A DNA stretch of 18,652 nucleotides from assembly GCA_031292735.1 (NCBI GenBank), contig JARLGP010000201.1, positions 1-18,652 on the forward strand. The letters run 5' to 3'. The translations under genes were made by a program, and so were the position numbers. The notes beneath the pieces were generated by a model that saw only the letters and a list, made by a program, of their open reading frames with translations, ran no database searches and was not told where the DNA came from. Positions 7,492 to 17,622 of the stretch are shown piece after piece. The first letter of the stretch is position 1; every line of letters starts with the position of its first letter. This DNA comes from Holophaga sp. (lineage in GTDB: Bacteria > Acidobacteriota > Holophagae > Holophagales > Holophagaceae).

Positions 7492-8094
7492 CTACGGCGC
7501 CTGGGTGGGGTGGTACTCCGGCGCGAACACCACCGGGCACTTCTGGTTCAACTGGGTGAGCAGCGCCTGCCGGGCCACCTCGCCCTGCTTGCGCTTCCAG
7601 GCCCCGGGCAGCTGCGCCTTCACCTGTTCGAAGCTGGGCAGGCCGGCGGCCTGGTTCGCGGCCTTGGCCTGGAGCACGTAGTCGTCGTAGAGGGTCTTCA
7701 GGTCGGCGTCGGTGGGCTCGGCCTTGGTCATGATCCGGTCGGCCAGGATCTGGAAGTAGGCGTTGGCGACGGCCGACTCCACCTCGATCTTGGCCTTGGG
7801 GTCCTTGTCCACCCCTTCGGCCTTGACGAACTGGAGCAGGGCCTTCTGGTTCACCAGGGTGCCCAGGAACTGGTTGCGCTGCTCCCGCATCTGCGGATTG
7901 TTGAGCAGGTCCTGGGTCTTGGCCGGGTCACCCAGGTAGTCGGCCACGGCCGCGTTGAAGGCCGCCACGGTGATCTTCTCGTTGCCCACGCTGGCCACCA
8001 CCGGAGTGGTGTCCTTGGATACCCGTTTGCAGCCCAAGGCGCCGACCACCAGCAATCCGCATATTCCCATCATTCGCGCCGCGCGCATTTCCAT
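7492..8094 (-). CDS. Small lipoprotein with SurA_N-like chaperone domain, no PPIase domain
   Basis: This 200-residue predicted lipoprotein has an N-terminal hydrophobic segment (MMGICGLLVVGALGC) with the lipidation cysteine at about 22; the lipobox ALGC is acceptable rather than ideal. Then VVASVGNEKITVAAFNAAVA resembles the start of SurA_N/trigger-factor-like periplasmic chaperones. Mostly helical sequence follows to about 180. The parvulin-type PPIase domain that usually follows is absent and there is no room for it, so only a holdase or assembly role can be suggested. Start ATG 8094 has AGGAG six bases upstream; the ATG two codons later is less well placed. The gene is alone, divergent from the glutaredoxin gene, and has its own terminator. 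The family assignment is moderate. Confidence 0.75.
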   Translation of the reverse strand: MEMRAARMMGICGLLVVGALGCKRVSKDTTPVVASVGNEKITVAAFNAAVADYLGDPAKTQDLLNNPQMREQRNQFLGTLVNQKALLQFVKAEGVDKDPKAKIEVESAVANAYFQILADRIMTKAEPTDADLKTLYDDYVLQAKAANQAAGLPSFEQVKAQLPGAWKRKQGEVARQALLTQLNQKCPVVFAPEYHPTQAP

Positions 8095-8162
8095 GCTTCT
8101 CTCCTAAAGGTTTCCGCTCCAGAATGACAGCGACCTGCCCTCATTCCTAGCGGAGTCCCCCC

Positions 8163-8459
8163 ATGCCGGCACCCTCTCAACTTGAAAACCTGGACCTGAA
8201 GGTATATAGCGCCACATGGTGCCCGGATTGCCGCCGCCTGGAGCGGTGGCTCGCGGACAACGGCGTGGCCCACACCAAAGTGGACATCGAAACCGAGCCC
8301 GGAGCCGCGGAACGGCTGGAGGCGGAGACCGGGAAAAAGGCGATCCCCTTCATCCTGGTCAACGAGAAGGCCTGGGTGCGCGGATACCACCGGGAACTCC
8401 CCCAGCGATTCGATCCGGACCTGCTTGTCCAGGAGCTTCTGACCGCCGCGGGCCGCTAG
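8163..8459 (+). CDS. Glutaredoxin-like thiol-disulfide oxidoreductase
   Basis: This is a 98-residue cytoplasmic thioredoxin-fold protein. An initial beta strand (LKVYSATW) leads to the redox motif C20-P-D-C23, and the cis-proline P62 sits in KKAIPFILV. It is close to glutaredoxin/NrdH proteins in length and layout, although the glutathione-binding GG-D pattern is not clear (VRGYHRELPQRF occupies that place). It probably reduces protein disulfides; the electron donor and target are unknown. The start at 8163 has GCGGAG about eight bases upstream. It is divergent from the lipoprotein gene across a 68-base gap and lies about 100 bases before mreB, so it may or may not share a transcript with the mre operon. 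Confidence 0.88.
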   Translation: MPAPSQLENLDLKVYSATWCPDCRRLERWLADNGVAHTKVDIETEPGAAERLEAETGKKAIPFILVNEKAWVRGYHRELPQRFDPDLLVQELLTAAGR

Positions 8460-8551
8460 GCCGGCAACGGATCCGGAGCGGGGGCACCTGGGGCCGCGAT
8501 GGTCCGCCCTGTCCATCAGGCCAAATCCATGGCAGGCTTAGAGGTCCCTTT

Positions 8552-8557
8552 GGAGAG
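8552..8557 (+). promoter_or_regulatory. Ribosome-binding site fixing the GTG start of mreB
   Basis: GGAGAG lies four bases before GTG 8562. Neither in-frame ATG upstream (8499, 8529) has a comparable site. The GTG start also gives a protein of 347 residues, exactly the usual MreB length. Confidence 0.65.
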
Positions 8558-8561
8558 ATCT

Positions 8562-9605
8562 GTGCCCCACCCATTCTCGAGTCAATTCTGGTCCAACTTG
8601 TTCAGTTCCGATCTGGCCATCGATCTGGGCACCGCCTCCGTGCTTGTCTATACGCGTCAAGCGGGCCGCATTGTCGTATATGAACCTTCAATAGTCGCTC
8701 TCAACACCCAGACCCACGAAGTGGAGGCGGTGGGCGACGAGGCCAAGCAGCTGCTGGGCCGGACTCCCCAGGGCGTGCAGACCATCCGCCCCATGAAGGA
8801 CGGGATGATCTACGAGGTGGACGCCGCAGAGAAGATGCTGGCGGCCTTCATCAAGAAAGCCCGGCCCAACCGGGGTTTCGCCCGCACCCGGATCGTGGTG
8901 AGCGTCCCCCCCCGGGCGCACCAGGTGGCCCGGCGCGCGGTGAAGCAGGTGTGCTACGACGCCAAGGCCGGCGAGGTGTTCCTGGTGGACCAGACCATGG
9001 TGGCTGCCATCGGTGCGGGATTGGCCATTAATGAAAAGCGCGGATGCATGATCGTCGATATCGGCGGCGGCACCACGGACGTCGCGGTCATCTCTTACAA
9101 CGGCAAGGTGTTCGCCGACTCCATCCTGATCGCCGGCGACGAAATGGATGAAGCAATAATCAAGTACATCCGGGAAAAGTACAATGTGCTGATCTCCGAA
9201 GCGGCGGCGGAAGAGGTGAAGTGGAGCCTGGGTTCCGCCTACTCCTCGGACAAGACCCGGACCATGAGCATCTCCGGCCGGGACCAGTTCGAGGGCCTGC
9301 CTAAAACCCTGACCCTCAACGACATGGAAATCCGCGAAGCCCTGGCCGAACCCATCAGCGCCATCATCGACCTGGTGCGCAAGGCCCTCAACGAAACCCC
9401 GCCCCAGCTGGCCGCCGACCTCATCGACCGGGGCATCTGCCTCACCGGCGGCGGTTCCAAGATCCAGGGGCTGGACATCCGCCTGAGCAAGGAGACCCAC
9501 CTCCCCTGCTACCGGGCGGAGAACCCCGAGACCGCGGTGGTGCGGGGCACGGCCATGCTGCTGGAGGACATCCCCTTCCTGAGGCGGATTCAGATCCTGG
9601 ATTAG
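8562..9605 (+). CDS. mreB: Rod shape-determining actin-like protein MreB
   Basis: MreB forms membrane-bound ATP-dependent filaments that orient the side-wall synthesis machinery. With the GTG start the protein is 347 residues. The N-terminus (FSSQFWSNLFSS) could form the short membrane-binding helix. The actin-family nucleotide motifs are all present: phosphate-1 DLAIDLGTAS (17-26), phosphate-2 IVDIGGGTTDVAVIS (D166), and the adenosine motif GICLTGGGSKIQGLD. The C-terminus PETAVVRGTAMLLED is typical. It is the first gene of mreBCD-mrdA-rodA, which act as one complex. A longer form from ATG 8499 is possible, but its extra 21 residues are not MreB-like. Confidence 0.97.
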   Translation: MPHPFSSQFWSNLFSSDLAIDLGTASVLVYTRQAGRIVVYEPSIVALNTQTHEVEAVGDEAKQLLGRTPQGVQTIRPMKDGMIYEVDAAEKMLAAFIKKARPNRGFARTRIVVSVPPRAHQVARRAVKQVCYDAKAGEVFLVDQTMVAAIGAGLAINEKRGCMIVDIGGGTTDVAVISYNGKVFADSILIAGDEMDEAIIKYIREKYNVLISEAAAEEVKWSLGSAYSSDKTRTMSISGRDQFEGLPKTLTLNDMEIREALAEPISAIIDLVRKALNETPPQLAADLIDRGICLTGGGSKIQGLDIRLSKETHLPCYRAENPETAVVRGTAMLLEDIPFLRRIQILD

Positions 9606-9660
9606 GGACTGTGCGCAAACAACCTGAGCAGACCAGTCAAGAACGCCCTGGGGCCCGCCG

Positions 9661-10539
9661 GTGAGGCAGAACTCCTGGGGGTGGAGCCCCACCGGCCGGC
9701 GCCGCTGGACCATGGCCTTCCTTCTGGTGGGGCATGCGCTCTGGATGACCCTGGGCCGGGGCCCTTCCAGCCGCTGGCAGCACCTGGCCAACCTGCTGGC
9801 CGCCCCGCCCCGGGCCGCCGCCGGGCGCTGGGAGACCTGGCGCAGCTCGCGCCAGGACAAGGTGTCCAGCCTGCGCCAGGCCCAAAGCGAACTGATCGGC
9901 CTGCGGGCCCAGGTGAACCAGCTGCTCACCGCCCGGGAGGCGGAGGCGCCGCGCCTGGCCGAGGCCGACGAGGCGGTCCGCCTGCTTGGGCTAAAGAAGC
10001 TGCTGCCCCTGGAGTTCCGGGCCGCCCGGGTGATCGTCAACGTGCGCAAGGCGCCGTTCGGCGGGATGATCCTCAACCAGGGCCTGGACGCCGGGCTGGT
10101 GCCCGACCAGGGGGTCATCGCCCCCGAAGGGGTGGTGGGCCGGCTTTGGGACGTGGGCCCCACCCAGGCCAGCCTGCTGCCCCTGGACGCCTACAATGCC
10201 TCCACCGGGGTGATGCTGGCCCGTTCCCGGGCCACCGGCGTGCTTCAGGGGCTGGGCCCGGGCAAGGCCGCCATCCGCTACATCAGCAACCAGGAAGTGG
10301 TCCAGGTGGGCGAGCCGGTGTTCACCTCGGGCCTGGACCGGGTGTTCCCCCGGGGCCTGCTGGTGGGCTACGTCAGCGCGGTGCAGCCCCATGACGTGGA
10401 ACTGCACGTGGAAGTGGTGCTGGCCGCGCCCCTGGACCGGGTCGGGCTGGTGCTGATCCTGCCGTCCCACCCCCAGATGGAGATCCAGCCCCCTGCCGGC
10501 CCGCCCCAGGCCGCGCCCGGAAAGCAGGCAGCCCCATGA
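9661..10539 (+). CDS. mreC: Rod shape-determining protein MreC
   Basis: MreC is the bitopic periplasmic scaffold that activates PBP2 in the elongasome. The 292 residues show a basic cytoplasmic N-terminus (TGRRRW), a transmembrane segment about 17-33, and a coiled coil about 60-105 rich in Gln/Glu/Leu/Ala. The beta-rich MreC core follows (VIVNVRKAPFGGMILNQGLD, then VIAPEGVVGRLWDVGP, GEPVFTSGLDRVFPRGLLVG). A Pro/Gln/Ala tail ends the protein. The start is uncertain. GTG 9661 has only a weak GGGGC upstream but overlaps the stop of a 17-codon open frame beginning at GTG 9611, which could couple translation or mark a frameshift. ATG 9712 would leave almost no cytoplasmic tail. It overlaps mreD by four bases. 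Confidence 0.93.
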   Translation: MRQNSWGWSPTGRRRWTMAFLLVGHALWMTLGRGPSSRWQHLANLLAAPPRAAAGRWETWRSSRQDKVSSLRQAQSELIGLRAQVNQLLTAREAEAPRLAEADEAVRLLGLKKLLPLEFRAARVIVNVRKAPFGGMILNQGLDAGLVPDQGVIAPEGVVGRLWDVGPTQASLLPLDAYNASTGVMLARSRATGVLQGLGPGKAAIRYISNQEVVQVGEPVFTSGLDRVFPRGLLVGYVSAVQPHDVELHVEVVLAAPLDRVGLVLILPSHPQMEIQPPAGPPQAAPGKQAAP

Positions 10540-11018
10540 CCAATCCCACCGGAACCCCCAAGGTGCGCCGCTTCATCCTGGCCGTCCTCTGCCTGGGCGG
10601 CATCCACTACGCGGCCCCCTGGCCCGGCCCCCAGGCGGTAATGAACACCTTCCTGGTGCTGGGCCTGGCTCCCGGCTTCAGTTCGCCCCTGGCCGGCATC
10701 GCCTGGGCGGCGGCCGGCGGCTGGGTGCTGGAAGGCACCCTGCGGATGTACCCGCACCTGGGCGGCACCGCCTTCGGCAACATGCTGGCCTGCCTGCTGG
10801 CCTTCAGCCTGCTGCTGCGCTGGCCCCCGCACAGCCTCAAGCCGTACTGGGGCCGCCAGGCGGCCCTGGTGATCGTGCATACTCTTCTGATCTATGGTTC
10901 GGTGCGCTTCGCCGCCGGACCCCACGCCTGGGGCACCGGGTGGCTGTGGTCCCTGGTGCTGATTCCCGTCTGGGCCACCCTGGCCCTGCGCCTCCACCCG
11001 CCTTTGCATCGAAAGTAG
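10536..11018 (+). CDS. mreD: Rod shape-determining membrane protein MreD
   Basis: This is a 160-residue integral membrane protein of the elongasome, thought to connect MreC with MreB and PBP2/RodA. Several hydrophobic segments are visible (RFILAVLCLGGIHYA, about 12-26; about 37-68; MLACLLAFSLLL, about 83-94; AALVIVHTLLIYGSV, about 109-123; LWSLVLIPVWATLAL, about 137-151). Sequence conservation of MreD is low, so the call rests mainly on size, topology and position between mreC and mrdA. Its ATG overlaps the mreC stop (ATGA), which indicates translational coupling. Confidence 0.9.
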   Translation: MTNPTGTPKVRRFILAVLCLGGIHYAAPWPGPQAVMNTFLVLGLAPGFSSPLAGIAWAAAGGWVLEGTLRMYPHLGGTAFGNMLACLLAFSLLLRWPPHSLKPYWGRQAALVIVHTLLIYGSVRFAAGPHAWGTGWLWSLVLIPVWATLALRLHPPLHRK

Positions 11019-11021
11019 ACC

Positions 11022-12892
11022 TTGGACACCCAGAACGGCTCCCGCATCCAGAAGCGCATCGGCATCATGAAGACCGTGGGCTGGTTCATGATCCTCTGGC
11101 TGGCGCTGGCCTACGGCCGGGTGCAGCTCTGGAAGGGCCGGGAGATGCAGAAGCTGGCCCTGGCCCAGGCGGTCAAGACCCGCACCACCCCGGCGCCCCG
11201 GGGCATCATCTTCGACCGCAACAGCAACAAGCTGGTGGACAACCGCCGGGCGCTGCACCTGGTGATCCAGTTCGAGGACCTGCCCCGGGACACCCGACAG
11301 ATCGAGGCCCTGGCCGCGGCCCTGCAGGCCGACCCGGACCAGCTCAAGCGCCGGGTGGCGGCCATCCGCCAGGCCGCGGGCAACCGCATGCTGGTGCTCC
11401 AGGACAACCTGGACGACGCCAGCCTGGCCCAGGCGGAGGTGCTCCGGGCCCGGTTCCCCTTCCTCAGCATCGAAGTGGCGCCGCGCCGGGTCTACCTGGG
11501 CGAGGACCTGGCCGGGCACGCCCTGGGCTACGTGGGGGAAGTGACGCCCGAGGAGATGACCAAGGACCCGGGCCAGTTCCAGCTGGGCGAGATCATCGGC
11601 CGCACCGGCTTCGAGGCCTCCCGCAACGACAAGCTGAAGGGGGTGGACGGCCAGCGCCGGATCCTGGTGGACTACCTGGGGCGGGAGGTGGCCACCTACG
11701 GCATGCAGGAGGCCCGGCCCGGTCGAAGCGTCTACCTGACCCTGGACGCCGGGCTGCAGACCATCCTCAAGGAGTCCTTCGGCGCCACCCAGGGCGCGGG
11801 CGTGGTGCTGGACCTGCGCGACGGCGGGGTGCTGGCGCTCTATTCCAGCCCCTCCTACGATCCCAACGTGTTCCTCAACCGGCTCACCCAGGAGCAGGTG
11901 AAGACCTACTGGGAAAACCCGGACCGGCCCATGCTGAACCGGGTCACCCAGGGCCGCTACCCGCCCGGTTCCACCTACAAGCTCCTGGTGGCCCTGGCCG
12001 CCCTGGAAAAGGGCATCATCACGCCCAACACCACCTTCACCTGCAACGGGCACAAGAGCTTCTACGGCCGCGACTTCCGCTGCGACGCGGTGCACGGCAC
12101 GCTGAACCTGGTGCAGGCCATCGCCCAGAGCTGCGACATCTACTTCTACGAACTGGGCGCGCGCCTGGACGTGGACGACATCTACAACACCGCGAAGAAG
12201 TACGGGCTCACCGAAGCCACCGGCATCGACCTGCCGCACGAGGCGGTCTCCCGGATCCCCTCCCGGGCCTGGAAGCAGCGGGTGAAGAAGGAGAAGTGGT
12301 ACGCCGGCGAGACCATCAGCGTGGCCATCGGCCAGGGGGCGAACAGCCTCACCCCCATCGCCCTGGCCCGGTTCTACGCCATGATCGCCACCCACGGCAA
12401 GCTGCTCACCCCGCACCTGCTCTACGGCGTGCGCCAGGACAACGGCAGCGAGATCGACCTGTTCCAGCCCCCCGCGCCCCGGGAGACCGGCCTGGACCCG
12501 AAGATCTGGACCACCCTGGACGACGGCCTCTACGAGGTGGTCCATTCCGGCACCGCCAGGGCTTCCGCCCTGCCCGGGGTGACCATCGCCGGCAAGACCG
12601 GCACCAGCCAGGTGACCGCCTTCGTGGACAAGGCGCACTATGCCACCCTGTCCAAGAAGCTCCGGGACAACGCCCTGTTCGCCGGCTACGCGCCCCGGGA
12701 GAATCCCCAGATCGCCTTCGCGGTGGTGGCCGAGAACGCCGGGTTCGGCGCCTCCTCCGCCGCCCCCATCGTGCGCAAACTCTGCCAGTACTGGTTCATC
12801 GACCGGCTGCGCAAGCCCCTGCCGCCGCCCGGCGCCAAGCTGCCCGACGCCTTCCGGCTGGACGACGATGACGACAGCGACGAGCCCGCCCG

Positions 12893-12896
<4 letters not shown>
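11022..12896 (+). CDS. mrdA: Penicillin-binding protein 2 (elongasome D,D-transpeptidase)
   Basis: PBP2 cross-links peptidoglycan made by its partner RodA. The 624 residues comprise a short cytoplasmic tail, TM about 18-36, the pedestal/dimerisation domain (RGIIFDRN at 60-67; about 60-230) and the transpeptidase domain. The latter has nucleophile S317 in STYK, the SCD motif (S370-C371-D372) and KTGTS (K525-T526-G527). Cysteines 341 and 354, H359 and C371 lie in the order and spacing of the zinc site known in PBP2 of Acinetobacter baumannii. The C-terminus is acidic (LDDDDDSDEPAR). Start is TTG 11022, three bases after the mreD stop; the next in-frame ATG (11067) would remove part of the cytoplasmic tail and also has no clear ribosome-binding site. 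The stop overlaps rodA by ATGA. Confidence 0.96.
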
Positions 12897-16060
<3,164 letters not shown>

Positions 16061-16086
16061 GAGTCATTCGTCCCAAGGGGATCTTG

Positions 16087-17535
16087 ATGAATTCAGCGTT
16101 CCAGCGTGGGAACCCGGCCCGTCCCCTTTGGGCCGGCCTGGTCGTCCCCGGTCTGCTCCTGGGCCTTCTGGCCTGCGGCGGGGGAGCCAGCAACATCCGG
16201 CCCGCCACCACCCCCAACGTCCCCACCCTGTCGGTGCCGGCCACCGGCACCACCGGGTTCCCGGTGACCGCGGCGGTGCAGGGGCCGTCCTCCTTCGCCA
16301 GCTATTCCTGGACCATCACGCCCAGCAGCGCCACCTTCCAGGGGGGCGGCGCCACCGCCACCGGCACCACGGTGGTGTTCACCTCCAGCACGCCCGGCAC
16401 GGTCAGCCTCACCTGCACCGCCACCGCGGGCAACGTCCTTTCCGCCCAACCGGTCTCGGCCACGGTGACCATCAATCCGCCCTCCACCAGCGCCGGCAGC
16501 TTCCAGCCGGCGGGAAGCCTGCTCCAGGGCCGCATCGGCCTGGCCGCCGCCCTGCTGCCCAACGGCAGCATCCTGGTCACCGGGGGCTCGGCCACCGCCG
16601 GCGGGGCGGCGCTGACCAGCACGGAGGTCTACAACCCCACCAGCCAGACCTCGCTGTCCGGCCCGGCCATGAACACCGCCCGGCTCAACCACGCCGTGGC
16701 CCCGGTCAACGGCACCCTGTTCCTGGTCACCGGGGGCGGCGCCGCGCCGGTCGGCACCCCGCCCAGCAATCCCAACAGCGAGATCTACGACAGCGGCCTG
16801 GGCACGTTCAGCGTCCCCACCGGGCTCATGGCCACCAACCGCGCGTACCACACCGCCACCAGCCTCTCCGCCCAGGGCGGCGTGCTGGTGGCCGGCGGCC
16901 TCAGCGCGGCCGGAGCGCAGCTGAACAGCGAGGAACTCTACACCAGCAGCACCCAGACCTTCGCCTCCGCCGGCTCGGTCACCCTGGCGCCCTACCACAC
17001 CGCCACCCGGCTGCCCAACGGCAAGATCCTCCTGGTGAGCCACACCGGGGGCGGCTCCAGCTGGGCGCCCTTCGCGACGATCTACGACCCGGGCACCCAG
17101 ACCTTCACCGCTCCGGCCAACCAGCCCCAGGTGCCCCGGGAAGGCCACCAGGCCATCCTCCTGCCCAGCCTGAACCCGCCGATGGTGCTCATCCTGGGCG
17201 GCAGCGCCGGCAGCGGCCCGGTGGCCAGCGCCGAATGGTTCAACACCGCCACCAGCCGCTTCAGCGCGGTGGGGGCGATGGCCTCGCCGCGGGAGGATTT
17301 CGGGGCCGCCATCCTGCCCAGCAACCAGGTGCTGCTGCTGGGCGGCAGCGCCGACGGCAGCACCGCCCTGGTCACCGCGGAGATCTTCGACCCGGTGGCG
17401 CAGACCTTCACCCCCGCCGCCAACCTGGGTTCGGCGCGGATCAGCCCGACCGTGTTCCAGCTCTCCACCGGCAGGATCCTGGTGCTGGGCGGTTCCGGGC
17501 CCCAGGGCGCGGTGACGGCGGTGGAAAGCTTCTGA
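16087..17535 (+). CDS. Lipoprotein with Ig-like domain and seven-bladed kelch propeller
   Basis: This surface or periplasmic lipoprotein is 482 residues from ATG 16087 (AAGGGG seven bases upstream; TTG 16084 is the other option). A signal sequence ends in the lipobox LLAC (C30). A PKD/Ig-like beta domain follows (about 45-135, with YSWTITPSSATF and GTVSLTCTAT). Seven kelch-type repeats come next, each with R-x-x-H/A-x-A, a LLPNGSILVTGG-type strand and an E-x-Y-x-P-x-x-Q-TF ending. The last repeat stops at AVESF without its outer strand, and GSFQPAGSLLQGR before repeat 1 supplies the matching piece. This suggests a closed propeller sealed by the N-terminus. No catalytic residues are apparent, so binding or structural function is likelier than galactose-oxidase activity. 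It is low in Lys and Glu and rich in Ala/Gly/Ser/Thr, typical of exported proteins. Confidence 0.85.
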   Translation: MNSAFQRGNPARPLWAGLVVPGLLLGLLACGGGASNIRPATTPNVPTLSVPATGTTGFPVTAAVQGPSSFASYSWTITPSSATFQGGGATATGTTVVFTSSTPGTVSLTCTATAGNVLSAQPVSATVTINPPSTSAGSFQPAGSLLQGRIGLAAALLPNGSILVTGGSATAGGAALTSTEVYNPTSQTSLSGPAMNTARLNHAVAPVNGTLFLVTGGGAAPVGTPPSNPNSEIYDSGLGTFSVPTGLMATNRAYHTATSLSAQGGVLVAGGLSAAGAQLNSEELYTSSTQTFASAGSVTLAPYHTATRLPNGKILLVSHTGGGSSWAPFATIYDPGTQTFTAPANQPQVPREGHQAILLPSLNPPMVLILGGSAGSGPVASAEWFNTATSRFSAVGAMASPREDFGAAILPSNQVLLLGGSADGSTALVTAEIFDPVAQTFTPAANLGSARISPTVFQLSTGRILVLGGSGPQGAVTAVESF

Positions 17536-17565
17536 CCGGGACCCACTCCAAGCTATGCTGGGCTA

Positions 17566-17594
17566 AGCGCTCCGGGTTCCGAACCCGGAGTGTT
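17566..17594 (+). terminator. Hairpin between the kelch lipoprotein and the kinase gene
   Basis: A perfect 9-bp core stem (CTCCGGGTT/AACCCGGAG, loop CCG) extends to 13 pairs with two G-T wobbles and begins 31 bases after the lipoprotein stop. Only TTCCCGTT follows, so the T-tract is weak. It is a probable terminator or attenuator, with moderate confidence. Confidence 0.5.
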
Positions 17595-17622
17595 CCCGTT
17601 GCATCCAACTTGGAAAGACCCC

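Noticed and set aside
8095..8162. Divergent promoters between the SurA_N-like lipoprotein and the glutaredoxin gene
   Set aside because: The 68-base divergent gap must hold promoters, but I found no -35/-10 pair good enough to place on either strand.
10368..12638. Minus-strand open frame of 756 codons opposite mreC, mreD and mrdA
   Set aside because: It runs antisense to three genes with intact motifs. Its His/Gln/Gly/Val-rich composition is the mirror of GC-rich codon use.
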